In this document: in pieces, positions 25,607 to 34,900 of the stretch
Numbering within the stretch: position 1 is the first letter of the stretch
Layout of the letters: each line of letters opens with the position of its first letter
Origin: Myxococcota bacterium
GTDB taxonomy: Bacteria; Myxococcota_A; Polyangia; Polyangiales; Houyiibacteriaceae
Length of the DNA stretch: 37,149 nt
Reading direction: 5' to 3'
NCBI GenBank assembly: GCA_020629955.1
Contig: JAHDCI010000036.1
Location: forward strand, 1-37,149
Made by a program: the position numbers and the translations under genes
The notes under the pieces: generated by a model
What the model was told of the DNA's origin: nothing
The model's database searches: none
The model's input: the letters and a program-made list of their open reading frames with translations, nothing else

Positions 25607-26125
25607 TCAGCCAATATCGACAAGAGGCAGCTCCCCAATGAACTTCCTCTTTCCGAGAAGGACACCGTTATGGCGCAAGATCGAATAGGTCGTCGTCAGG
25701 TGAAAGTAGAAGTTCGGTAGAACAAAGCCGTTCAGGTATTGGTCACCGAGCAGACACTTTCCTTCCGGAAGGAAGGGCAGCTCGATCTGCCGAGACGCGG
25801 CACCCTGAAAATCTTCTTCGTTAAACGTCTTAAGATATTCGATGGTCTTCTCGATCCGGGCGACAAGTTCCTCCATCGTGGTCTCGGTATCCGGATGCGA
25901 AGGAGCGCTCTTTCCGCTCAAGCGCGCCGGCGCAAACTTCGCCGTATCGCACGCCGTCTGCACGTTTCGACAAAGGTCGAACATATCGGGCGCTAAGCGA
26001 AGAGAAAGAAAACGATCCGCAGGAAAACCGCGCTGCTCGGCGCTCTCGGAGGCTTCCGCGAGAAAACTCTTCAGACTCCCAAGAGAACGGATCAGAACGG
26101 GGACAGTGGCTTGAAACATGGGCAT
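25607..26125 (-). CDS. DUF1993 family protein
   Basis: The 172-residue helical protein matches DUF1993: N-terminal MFQATVPVLIRSLGSLKSFL, then LSLRLAPDMFDLCRNVQTACDT, SHPDTETTMEELVARIEKT, and a C-terminal NGFVLPNFYFHLTTTYSILR followed by HNGVLLGKRKFIG. The family folds as a DinB-like four-helix bundle of unknown function; His residues in FHLTTTYSILRHNG could bind metal, as in DinB-like proteins. Starts at 26125 (MPMFQA) or 26119 (MFQA) fit; upstream codons are unlike the family. A strong terminator follows. Confidence 0.88.
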   Translation of the reverse strand: MPMFQATVPVLIRSLGSLKSFLAEASESAEQRGFPADRFLSLRLAPDMFDLCRNVQTACDTAKFAPARLSGKSAPSHPDTETTMEELVARIEKTIEYLKTFNEEDFQGAASRQIELPFLPEGKCLLGDQYLNGFVLPNFYFHLTTTYSILRHNGVLLGKRKFIGELPLVDIG

Positions 26126-26197
26126 GGCGAGACTGTGCCAGAGATTCGTGTGAGCGCGATCCAAGATGCGCGTCCGGCGGACGTTTTTGTTCGTCGC

Positions 26198-26824
26198 TCA
26201 GACATTCGCTTCAAGCAAAGCCTCGGCCTCCACTCCATGCGCCTCGAGTTCTTCCGGCGCGCTGCGCCCGAGGGCGATGGAAACAAGATGTGCGAGCACC
26301 TGGGGCTCTGAGAAGCGCGCGTCTGCGGAGACATGCTCGAGCGGAGTGATTCGTAAGGACTCGCGCCCGGCTTCGAAGAGGAGCGCGCGTCCATAGCGGG
26401 AACGTCGCCGGAGCCGATCGAGCGCGACACTCCAGCTCGCTTCGCCACGCTCGGAGACAAAGTGCAGGCTCTCCTCGCTGAGCGCCAAAAAGCCATGCTC
26501 GTCCCGGGTGGTTGTGCGATGCCGGTACACGGTCCCCGCCCAATAGAAGCGAATGCCCCGCTTGCATTCCTTCGCGACGCCGTCGAGAGCGAGCAGTCGC
26601 TCGGGAAGCTCACCCGGATCCACTTCCGCACGTCGCGGGTTGCTGCGTAAATCGGCGATGAACTGGGCCAGCTCGCGCACCCATGCGCGCTTACTATCCT
26701 CTTCTTCGCGCTTCTTGGAGGACCGCTCGTTTTTGCCCATCAACGCGTAGGCCCCCTGAATCACGGCGACTGTTCCAAACACTACAAAGAAGAGTGCCGA
26801 GACGCCCATGCAGAGGTGTGCCAT
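26198..26824 (-). CDS. Hypothetical membrane-anchored protein
   Basis: I do not recognise this 208-residue protein. One hydrophobic segment at about 6-29 (GVSALFFVVFGTVAVIQGAY) is followed by a highly charged stretch (KNERSSKKREEEDSKR) and a soluble domain. The middle (GIRFYWAGTVYRHRTTTRDEHGF to SRYGRALLFEAGRESLRI) looks like a beta-rich, PH-like fold; that is only a pattern impression. The ATG at 26824 has AAGG seven bases upstream. It lies 72 bases before the DUF1993 gene on the same strand. Confidence 0.7.
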   Translation of the reverse strand: MAHLCMGVSALFFVVFGTVAVIQGAYALMGKNERSSKKREEEDSKRAWVRELAQFIADLRSNPRRAEVDPGELPERLLALDGVAKECKRGIRFYWAGTVYRHRTTTRDEHGFLALSEESLHFVSERGEASWSVALDRLRRRSRYGRALLFEAGRESLRITPLEHVSADARFSEPQVLAHLVSIALGRSAPEELEAHGVEAEALLEANV

Positions 26825-26943
26825 CGGAAAGCCTTAGAGCCATGACGCCATCGATCGCAAGACTCGCGTGACAAAGTGCACAGGGAAGTGCACAGAGGGC
26901 AAACCATGATCGTTGCGACCGGTTCGGGCGCGCGACGATCCCC

Positions 26944-27813
26944 TCACAAGCTGTCGAGGGACCGTGCTTCGTCGAAGACGATCGAATCGACCGTAAAGCG
27001 GTGCACGATGTCCTCTCCGAGTGGCGCGGAGGTCATCCGGTAAGGAAAGACAATCCCATCAACCTCGCGGAAATCCGCGTACTGCATCGCTCCCTGCATG
27101 CGTTTGCCAAAGTCGCGCACGGTGTACTCCACATAGGAGATGCGCCCGCTCTCCTGACTGACCCAGACAAGATACTGATCGATATCCGCTTGAGGAGCAG
27201 CATTCCGCCACGTCACGTAGAGAAGGTCGTGGGCTTCTCCATCGATTTCGCGGGTGCCCGCGTGCGCTACGATATCCGCCTCAAGAAGCCGAAATGGCAT
27301 CTCGAGAAAATACTCGATCGTCGGCACCCAAAATCGGACGTCCGCATCGCTCACCTCTTCTCGAGCCCCCGTCTCATCTTCCCCGGAGGTACGACCGTTT
27401 TCGAAACGCCAACGGTGACCCGCCCGTGGTCCACCCACGAACTCGATCGTGCCTTCGTCACCGCGATGCACGTAAGAGAAGATCAACGTCTCCCCCTCTT
27501 TCCACGGCGAGACCAGCCGCATGATCGGGCTCGGCCAATGGTCGCTCATCTCGACACGGCTTGAGCGCTTCGATTCAAATGCCGTCAGTCCACCATACGC
27601 TTCGGGTAGCCGCTCGATCAGCGCTCGGCCTCGCGCAGCCTCTTCTTCCGAGATGCCGTCGAGGATCGAGTCGGGTCGAATATCGACGGGGGGAGCGATG
27701 ATGTAGGCGAGTGCGAACAGCGTGAGGAGTCCAAGAAGTCCGAGGAAAATACGGCGCCACCTTGGCGAGCGCTTTGATCTCGGCGTTTCCCCTGAAGAAG
27801 TCATGCCCCCCAT
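26944..27813 (-). CDS. Hypothetical membrane-anchored periplasmic protein
   Basis: The 289-residue protein has a basic N-terminus (PRSKRSPRWRR), one hydrophobic segment at about 22-42 (IFLGLLGLLTLFALAYII) and a long, beta-rich domain expected in the periplasm. The repeated strands (SSRVEMSDHWPSP, GETLIFSYVH, HRWRFENGRT, LLYVTWRNAAPQADIDQYLV, RISYVEYTVRDFGKR, DGIVFPYRMTS) recall LolA/LolB-like lipoprotein-carrier folds, but I would not name a family. The ATG at 27813 has GGAG five bases upstream; a second ATG is three codons on. It diverges from the 27930 gene with a 116-base gap. Confidence 0.72.
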   Translation of the reverse strand: MGGMTSSGETPRSKRSPRWRRIFLGLLGLLTLFALAYIIAPPVDIRPDSILDGISEEEAARGRALIERLPEAYGGLTAFESKRSSRVEMSDHWPSPIMRLVSPWKEGETLIFSYVHRGDEGTIEFVGGPRAGHRWRFENGRTSGEDETGAREEVSDADVRFWVPTIEYFLEMPFRLLEADIVAHAGTREIDGEAHDLLYVTWRNAAPQADIDQYLVWVSQESGRISYVEYTVRDFGKRMQGAMQYADFREVDGIVFPYRMTSAPLGEDIVHRFTVDSIVFDEARSLDSL

Positions 27814-27929
27814 AGTCGCTCCGACGAGCTTTGTTACGCCTCCGCTTCAATGGACGTGGCTCGATCGGAGTCCGCGAGCTTCCTTGCGAGCCACTTGATG
27901 CACGCTCTACAGTATCTGCTGTGAGCGGC

Positions 27930-28292
27930 ATGAAAGAAGCGCTGAAGACGATGTGGAAGCATCGACGGCGAGTGGCGGGATTGATCGCGCTTGTGGGGGC
28001 GTTGGTCGTCGGCTCGATCGTGTCGACCGGCGTCGAACGAGAGGTGAACTTTGAGCTTGAGGCAAACGCTTCCTGGGATGAGCTCGAAATCGCTTATGTC
28101 GACGCCGAGGGCGACCTCATCCGCGGCGCGCGCGTTGCGCCAGCGGCCATCATTCGAGAGCAGACATCCCTGGTGCCTGGACGCTATCGGCTTCGAGCTC
28201 AATACCGAGCGAGCGGCAGTCTTCATGAGATCGAGCGGCCCTTCGAGGTCCCTGCCGACGGAACCATTCGAATGAACCTCGAGGGACCGTGA
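27930..28292 (+). CDS. Small membrane-anchored protein, coupled to the FHA activator
   Basis: The 120-residue product starts MKEALKTMWKHRRR, then one membrane segment (about 16-37, VAGLIALVGALVVGSIVSTG), then a beta-sandwich-like periplasmic domain (FELEANASWDELEIAYVDAE, RYRLRAQYRA, PFEVPADGTIRMNLEG) of the kind seen in carboxypeptidase-regulatory or PEGA-like domains. I do not recognise a named family. Its stop overlaps the GTG start of the FHA activator (GTGA), so the two proteins are probably made together; it may sense or relay an envelope state to that module. A GTG at 27921 is an alternative start. Confidence 0.75.
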   Translation: MKEALKTMWKHRRRVAGLIALVGALVVGSIVSTGVEREVNFELEANASWDELEIAYVDAEGDLIRGARVAPAAIIREQTSLVPGRYRLRAQYRASGSLHEIERPFEVPADGTIRMNLEGP

Positions 28293-29581
28293 AATCGATC
28301 AGCAGACTCGCGCTGGTCTTCCTGGATGGAAGCAATCGACGCTTCACCCTCGAGCGCACTCGCATTCAGATTGGTAAGGCGCGCGAGAGCGATGTATGGC
28401 TCGACCACGAGACAGTCTCACGCCGTCACTGCGAGATCCGGCACGAGCGAAGCGGCTACCTGCTGCGTGATCTCGGTTCGACAAACGGAACCCGGCTGAA
28501 CGGCGAACGTGTTCGCGAAGCCTACCTGAAGCCAGGATGTGTCCTTCGCATTGGAACGCTGGAGTTTCAGGTCCAGCTTCAAGCACCGAGCGAGAGACCG
28601 GCGCCGTCGGAACGAGAATCTTTCGGAGACTGTGTCGCCGTTTCGGAGGGAATGCGTTCGGTCTTCGGCGTGCTTGAACGTGCCGCCCAAAGCGAAACAA
28701 ACGTGCTGCTGACCGGGGAAACCGGAACTGGAAAAGAGCTTCTCGCGCGCGCGATTCACCAAGAGAGCCCTCGTGCGAATGGCCCCTTCGTGATCGTCGA
28801 CTGCGGCGCGATGGTTGGCTCTCTCTTTGAGAGCGAACTTTTCGGTCATGTCCGTGGCGCGTTCACCGGCGCGAGCAACGACTATATCGGAGCCTTTGAG
28901 CGCGCGAACGGCGGCACCCTTTTTCTCGACGAGCTCGGAGAGCTCCCCCTTGCTCTCCAGCCAAAGCTCCTTCGTGTCGTCCAAGATCGCCGGTTGCGCC
29001 GCGTCGGTGATTCCATCGATCGCGAGCTGGATATTCGAATCATATCCGCCACCAATCGCGATCTCTCTCTCGAAGTTCAGCGCGGCAAATTCCGGGAAGA
29101 TCTGTTCTTCCGGCTCGCTGTGCTCGCCATCGGGATACCGCCACTTCGGGAACGGTTAGAGGATATCCCGGTGCTTACCAAGCATCTCCTTCGGCAAATC
29201 GAAGAAGATGGTCAGCCAACGCCGCAGCTCGACCGCCAAGCCATCGCCGCTCTCGGGCAGCATCATTGGCCAGGCAACGTTAGGGAGCTGAAGAACGCGC
29301 TCGTCCGCGCGGGGCTACTCGCGCAGATGAAATCGGGCGGGACGCTTTCCTTTCCGAGCGCGCCACCGAGGAAGACCGAAGGCGCCTTCGATTTTGCTCC
29401 CGGCGTTCGTTATCGCGACGCGAAGAGCTACTTCGAGGAGAAGTTTGAGCGGAGCTTCGTCGCATGGATTCTCGACTTGCACGACGGCAATATTTCCGCC
29501 GCCGCGCGGGCTGCGGATATGGACCGGAAGTACCTTCATAAGCTCGCGAAGAAGCACGGGCTTCATCCGAGCGATCGGTAA
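28289..29581 (+). CDS. FHA-domain sigma-54-dependent transcriptional activator
   Basis: The 430-residue protein has an N-terminal FHA domain (about 8-95) instead of a response-regulator receiver. FHA domains bind phosphothreonine; SRRH (44-47) and STNGTRLNG are present, but the usual Arg of the IGR loop is Lys 30 (IGK). The AAA+ domain has Walker A GETGTGKE (143-150), the sigma-54-contacting GAFTGA loop (190-195) and Walker B GGTLFLDE (208-215). A Fis-type helix-turn-helix is at about 388-428 ([20 protein letters not shown]). It should activate sigma-54 promoters when a phosphoprotein binds. The GTG start overlaps the preceding stop, and a kinase gene follows after eight bases, so the kinase is the obvious partner. 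Confidence 0.95.
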   Translation: MKSISRLALVFLDGSNRRFTLERTRIQIGKARESDVWLDHETVSRRHCEIRHERSGYLLRDLGSTNGTRLNGERVREAYLKPGCVLRIGTLEFQVQLQAPSERPAPSERESFGDCVAVSEGMRSVFGVLERAAQSETNVLLTGETGTGKELLARAIHQESPRANGPFVIVDCGAMVGSLFESELFGHVRGAFTGASNDYIGAFERANGGTLFLDELGELPLALQPKLLRVVQDRRLRRVGDSIDRELDIRIISATNRDLSLEVQRGKFREDLFFRLAVLAIGIPPLRERLEDIPVLTKHLLRQIEEDGQPTPQLDRQAIAALGQHHWPGNVRELKNALVRAGLLAQMKSGGTLSFPSAPPRKTEGAFDFAPGVRYRDAKSYFEEKFERSFVAWILDLHDGNISAAARAADMDRKYLHKLAKKHGLHPSDR

Positions 29582-29589
29582 ACATCGGG

Positions 29590-31293
29590 GTGGGTGATAC
29601 GCGACAGAGCGGGGAGCGAGTTGGTGTCTACACCTTGATGGCCCCAATCGGAGCAGGCGGCTACGGCGACGTGTGGTCCGCGAAAGGTCCGGCCGGCTTG
29701 GTCGCGATCAAGTTCTTGCATAAGCATGCGGCGGTTCGTCCCGAGATTGTCGAACGCTTTCTGCGTGAGTGTCGCGCGACGGATGCGATCGATCATCCGG
29801 GGATCCCGAAGGTCCATGAGTTTTCGGTCCACGCCGGGCAAAGCTATCTCGTACTGGATCACCTGGTCGGTGAGCCGCTTCGAGACGTGATCCAGAGCAA
29901 CGATCGCGAACTCGCCTTTCAGGCCCTCGTGGGAGCCTTGCCTCCGCTCGATGCGGCGCATGCACATGGCTTTGTGCATCGCGATATCAAACCGGAGAAT
30001 ATTTTCGTTTCGGTCAACGGAACCAAGCTGATCGACTTTGGCATCTCGAGCAGCGCCGACTTCCAAACGCTCACGATGACCGGCTCTATTCTCGGTACGC
30101 CGCATTATACCGCGCCGGAGCAAGCAAAGGACGCCAAGCGCGCGGACCCAGCAGCAGATATCTGGAGCATTGGTGTCATCGCGTTTGAGATCTGGAGCGG
30201 TGAGCGCCCGTTCGACGGCGATGGTCCCGGAATCGTTCTCAGCAAGATCTGCACGGCGCCAATCCCCGAGCTGCCGGCGGACGTGCCTGAGCTGATTCGC
30301 TACGCGATCCGATCCTGCCTCAACCGCGACGCCTCTGCGCGGCCGAGTGCCGCCGCGCTTCACGACCTCTTCCAAGAGGCGATGGGTGGACATGCGGCGA
30401 CGCAGGAGCTGCCCTCCATTCCTGCGCCGAGCGTGCCGGAGTATCCATCCCCGGAAAAGCACGTCGCGCCGAAACCGAAGACCGTAGAGCCGCCGCTCGC
30501 TCCCTCGCAAAGCAGCATGAGTGGACGCGTCATGGTGACGGCCGCGGCGCTGGTGTGCTGCATTGTTGCCGTTTTCGTTTTCGCATTCTGGCCGGCTTCC
30601 CCCCAACCGGAAAGCGTCGCGCAGCGCGCTTCGACAGCGACGCCGAGCGTCGAGGAAGACCCGCACGCACACCTCCCGGTGGGAGAGATCACCCCGCTGG
30701 CAGATCTCGAACCAGAGCCGGATATCGTTACGTCCTCCCGGCCCACCCAGCGACGTATCGCCAACCCCTCGCGGCGCGCTGGACGCTCGACGATGGACTT
30801 GGAACCTCGGCCCGAAGAAGACGGCGCAATCGAGGAGGGCGTGGCGGAAGACCGCGCCGAAGAGGGAGCCACGATCGGAACGGGTGGTGAGCGCCAAGAG
30901 CGAGAGCCTCCAGATTGCGATCCCTTTGCGGGTGAAGAGTGCATTCCCCAAGGCCAGCCCGAACGCGCTCCGGTGACGATGAGTGATCGAAGCCCCTGGC
31001 ACGGAGCAGAAGATGGAGCGGAGCGCGAAGAGGTCGACGAGCAACAGGTGATGCGGACCGCTGCGGCACGTGCGCGACCTTGGGTAGCCGGCTGCCTTCC
31101 GGGAATTGAGGGGCGCATCCCGACGCAGCTTACCTTTCAAAACGACGGTCGCCCGGATGTGACCTTTGGCACCGGACAGCTCCCCGTCGGCGCGGGGCCC
31201 TGCATCATCTCGCAGATCCGAAGTCACGCGATCATTCCCCGATTTACCGGTCCGCCTCGCGTGATCAATTTCGTCTATCGAATCACGCCCTGA
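29590..31293 (+). CDS. Transmembrane Ser/Thr kinase with Cys-containing outer domain
   Basis: The 567-residue protein starts at a GTG eight bases after the FHA activator. The kinase domain (about 10-275) is complete: GAGGYGDVW, VAIK lysine 41, HRDIKPEN (HRD 130-132), DFG 149-151, GTPHYTAPEQ. A membrane segment lies at about 314-336 (VTAAALVCCIVAVFVFAFW). The outer region is acidic and Pro-rich (DCDPFAGEEC may form a disulfide loop), and residues about 480-567 form a beta domain with two Cys (VAGCLPGIEG and GPCIISQIR) that resembles the AgmX/PglI or TonB C-terminal type. Such a domain could sense the envelope or bind a partner. It should phosphorylate cytoplasmic targets, probably including a ligand of the FHA activator. 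Confidence 0.93.
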   Translation: MGDTRQSGERVGVYTLMAPIGAGGYGDVWSAKGPAGLVAIKFLHKHAAVRPEIVERFLRECRATDAIDHPGIPKVHEFSVHAGQSYLVLDHLVGEPLRDVIQSNDRELAFQALVGALPPLDAAHAHGFVHRDIKPENIFVSVNGTKLIDFGISSSADFQTLTMTGSILGTPHYTAPEQAKDAKRADPAADIWSIGVIAFEIWSGERPFDGDGPGIVLSKICTAPIPELPADVPELIRYAIRSCLNRDASARPSAAALHDLFQEAMGGHAATQELPSIPAPSVPEYPSPEKHVAPKPKTVEPPLAPSQSSMSGRVMVTAAALVCCIVAVFVFAFWPASPQPESVAQRASTATPSVEEDPHAHLPVGEITPLADLEPEPDIVTSSRPTQRRIANPSRRAGRSTMDLEPRPEEDGAIEEGVAEDRAEEGATIGTGGERQEREPPDCDPFAGEECIPQGQPERAPVTMSDRSPWHGAEDGAEREEVDEQQVMRTAAARARPWVAGCLPGIEGRIPTQLTFQNDGRPDVTFGTGQLPVGAGPCIISQIRSHAIIPRFTGPPRVINFVYRITP

Positions 31294-31385
31294 AGCCGGC
31301 GTATCGACCGATACGGTGAGCGATGTGCGGTCGCGGAACTTCGTTCCAAAGAGAGAGACGCTTGTGATATGAACGGGCAGTTCCG

Positions 31386-31886
31386 ATGGACAAACGTTTG
31401 ATTCTTGCAGCCGTTGTTCTCGCAATCTCCGTAGGTGCCGCGGCGGCGCTTATGCTGCCCATGCAGTCTCCGCCGGAAGCGACCCCAACGGAATCTGCTT
31501 CGCCGGAAGAGCCTGCTCCCCGGGAGCGGTCCGCACCGGAATCCAGGGAAGACCTTTCTGCTGCAGAGACGCCGACCGAGCCGCACGAGCCAGCTTCGAT
31601 GAATGCCGAGCAAGGTGCGGAGCGCATTCGGCCGATCCGGCGCGTACACCTCGAAGACGACCTTCGGGATCCGTGGAGAGTGAGAACTCAACACCGTGAT
31701 CGACACGGTGACCGAGGTGGTGAACCGACCGCGACGAGCATGAGCGTATCGACGAGTGGGCGGCGCGTGATCGATCCTTGGGAAGAAGCTGAGTCCGCGA
31801 CCCAACACGAGCGGCCCGAACGAAGACAAAATGCCTCGCCAATGTTCATCGAGGGCAGCGAACTCCTCGAAGTGTACGAAGACTGA
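31386..31886 (+). CDS. Hypothetical membrane-anchored or secreted protein
   Basis: The 166-residue protein has a hydrophobic N-terminus (MDKRLILAAVVLAISVGAAA) that is either a signal peptide or an anchor, followed by a Pro/Glu/Ser-rich, disordered region with two IDPWE/DLRDPW-like motifs (DDLRDPWRVRT and RRVIDPWEEAE). A similar DPW motif (SDPWAEEPTIM) occurs in the outer part of the 17319-19502 kinase. No family is recognised. It lies 92 bases after the kinase gene and may belong to its operon. A hairpin follows. Confidence 0.7.
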   Translation: MDKRLILAAVVLAISVGAAAALMLPMQSPPEATPTESASPEEPAPRERSAPESREDLSAAETPTEPHEPASMNAEQGAERIRPIRRVHLEDDLRDPWRVRTQHRDRHGDRGGEPTATSMSVSTSGRRVIDPWEEAESATQHERPERRQNASPMFIEGSELLEVYED

Positions 31887-31899
31887 TGCTCGAGAAACG

Positions 31900-31933
31900 C
31901 GAACGCCCGCTCGACAAATCGAGCGGGCGTTCG
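31900..31933. terminator. Perfect hairpin between convergent genes
   Basis: A perfect 15-bp stem (CGAACGCCCGCTCGA with its complement) and a CAAA loop lie in the 66-base gap between the convergent genes ending at 31886 (+) and 31953 (-). Neither side has a T run, so it may terminate both transcripts weakly or act in RNA stability. Confidence 0.75.
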
Positions 31934-31952
31934 TGATCAAGCCGAAGCTCCC

Positions 31953-34900
31953 TTAGAAAGGCCGAGTTTCCCAGACGCGCCGGACGTTTACCTGCGCGAT
32001 ATGCGTGCGCTCTCCGACCAGCTCGAAGGGCACACGACGTCGCTCACCGAGGACTTCGATGTTCACCGTGCCGCGAACAGGAACGCGTTGATCTCCGACG
32101 CGGTTCACTTCGATGAAGTACGTTCCCGGCGTCGCGGTCCGCAGGCCGAGCGATTCCGCACCGCCGCGAGTCGCGTCGCGACCGACCACGTTCACGCGGC
32201 CGCCCATCCAGCTTAGTCGAGTGCCTTGCGGCGTGATGATCGAGAGGTCCACATCGGCCGCACCTTCCCAGCTTGCATTCAGAAGAAGCTGGCCACGAAG
32301 ACGACCGGAGGGAGAGGGCGCGCGGTCTGCTTCGCGGCGGACATTCTCGTGCGCAGTCTCAGGGACCAGCTCGAGCAAGCGTCCCGCGGCATCGATGCGT
32401 CCGAGCGAGGACTCACAGCGCATGGCGGCGGCAAGGTCGGGGAACCGGGAGGCCCCACGTCGTCCTCGCCGATTCACCCGGTTCGGAGCATTCGCATCTG
32501 TGGGCGTTACATCCGCTTCGACGAGCGCCACCCGATGCGCGCACGCTCGTTGCGCTTTTCCGGCACGTTCGTAGGCGTTGATCAGGCGCCGCTGAAGTAC
32601 GACGCTTTCGGGATCAAGATCGACGATTCCCGAGAGCAGGCGGAGCGCCTCCGCGCGATCTCCCTGACGTCCCACCACATCGCTGAGATAGGTGAGCGCT
32701 TCGGCATCGAGACGATCTCGCGAGACCCAATCGCGCGCCACTTCCTCTGCGCGACGGAGCTGTCCCGCTCGAGAGAGCGCGCGAACCAGGGCCCGGTGTC
32801 GGTCGCGGCTATTGGGCTCCTGCGCGAGGAGCGCTTCGGCCTGCGCGACGGTCTGACGATCGCTCTCGCGGACATCCACGGAGGGAGTCACCGAGCCGCG
32901 GAGGACGCGCACGCGGCGCATGCGAACGACACCGCCACCTCCTCCTCCGCCGCCTCCGAAGGAGTCGATGCCGTCGAAACCGGAAATGATTCGGGTCGGT
33001 CGTATGCCGACAGGCCGTCGCCGAGCACGACGACGCGGGCGTGGCGCTGCCGAAGCGCCCGTTGCCGTGGTCATCCGAGCAAGGTTGCCGAGTCGCTCGT
33101 TGCGAGATTCGGTGGGCATGGCTTCCGCGGCCGAGGCAGGTTCCGCCTCCGGCATCGCCGTGGCGTCCGCAAGGTCTGCCCCGGCGGTCGGGCGGCCGAA
33201 GCTCTGCTGCGCTTGTGCGAGTCCTCCGGCGCCCCGCCCAAAACCAGAGAGCCCAAGTCCGCCGACGCCCGCCGCGCCACCTGCGAGCTGATTGAGATCT
33301 TCCGCGAGCACATCGTCGAGCCCGTCCGCGCTGCTTTCCTCCGCGTTTTCTTCGCCGGTCCATTGCAGGCCAGCCTGTCCTCGGTCCACACCAAAGGCGC
33401 GGAACATCGCCTCACTCTCGAGGACGAGCAGCGACGTATGCCGGCTCATGACAGCATACCCTCGGGAAAGAGCGACAACCTTGTCTACGTCCTCCGCACG
33501 GCCCCCAAGCTCGAGCGATTCGATGGTCTTTGCGGCCCAAACCCGCGGGACAAACGCATTGCCGGCTGCTTGGCTCGCTTCGATCTGCACCGGATAGCGC
33601 TGCTCGAAGTCACGTCCGCCGACCTTCCCGCGAAGCACGATCTCGCCACTGACGTTGGGTTGGTTCATGCGCGCCGCGAAGATCACCTCTCGGCCCGAGA
33701 CCAGCGTTGCGATCTCTGCGGGCGCGGTATCGGTGAGACCCTCTGGGAGACGAATCTCGACATCCTCGAGTGCGACGCCATACGTCGATTCGAGCACCTG
33801 CATTGCGGCGACCGCCGTTGGCTGCCCGGGCGTAAAGGGAACATTGCTCCCGCCACCTGCGCGCGCCATCGCAGCGAGCGCGATCTGGTCGGCATCTTGT
33901 CCGATGCCCACGGTGGTGAGTCGCGCGCCATTCGATCCCTGAAAGATCTCTCGCATCTCGGCCGCTAGAGATCCCGCTCGGCGATGACCGACCGTGGCGA
34001 GGCCATCCCCAACGTAGACCACGTGCAGCTCTCGCGCTTCGCTGCCCTGAAGCGCGCGGCCCAGGTTCAGCGATGCGCGAAGGTTCGCCGCAAGATCGGA
34101 CGCGCCGGCGGGGTCGAGCTTGTCGAGGAAGTCCTGAACCTCCGCGACGCCCTCTGCATTCGGCGTCACAAAGCCCTCTTCCATGCCGCGACATTCGACG
34201 TCGCACGTGACCACACTGACGCGGTCGCGACGGTCCATCTCGGTCACCATCTGAGTCGCTAGTCGCGACGCCCGGGCGTAGCGCTCGCCGACCATGCTTT
34301 GGCTGCTATCGACGACGATGAGGTAGTCCCGTTCGCGGCGCTCGGTCCACCCAGGGAGTTCGGGGCGGAGCGCGAAGACCGCATATCCGCGGCGGTCCGC
34401 GACGAGCTCACGCTGCAGACGAGCCACCTCTTGGCTCTCCCGAGTCGAGGTCGCAGGTGCGGTGACAATATTATTCGGTGGCACCGGGCCCGCAGTGTTG
34501 CCTTGAGGCAGAGGCGCCTGTCCGAAGGTCCACCACCGAAGCTCACGATCTTCGCCTTGCGTCCGATAGTCGACGATCAAGTCGCCGGCCGGGCGGAAAT
34601 CCTCTGAGGAGTAGTGGAAACGCTGCGCGCCGCTGTCGGGCGTTGCGACCAGCGGATAGCCGACACTACTCGCCTGCGTATCCTGACCGGCGACACGTAC
34701 ATCCACTTCGAAGTGTCCCACGCGCGTCGAATCGTCCGCAGCGTGCGCCATCGGATAGACGTAGCGACGCCCTTCGCCGTGCGGACGGACATTCTGTTCG
34801 TAGGTCAGGCGAATCTCGCGCTCACCGTTCGCGGGGATCGGAAAGATGCGGAGCTCAAAGCGGCCACCTTGTTGCCACTCGAGGAGCGCGGGATCGCGCC

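Noticed and set aside
29563..31425. 620-codon minus-strand open frame
   Set aside because: Antisense to the transmembrane kinase; no recognisable motif and unusual composition.
32226..33968. 580-codon plus-strand open frame
   Set aside because: Antisense to the FecR-VIT-VWA gene; it looks like a codon-bias shadow.
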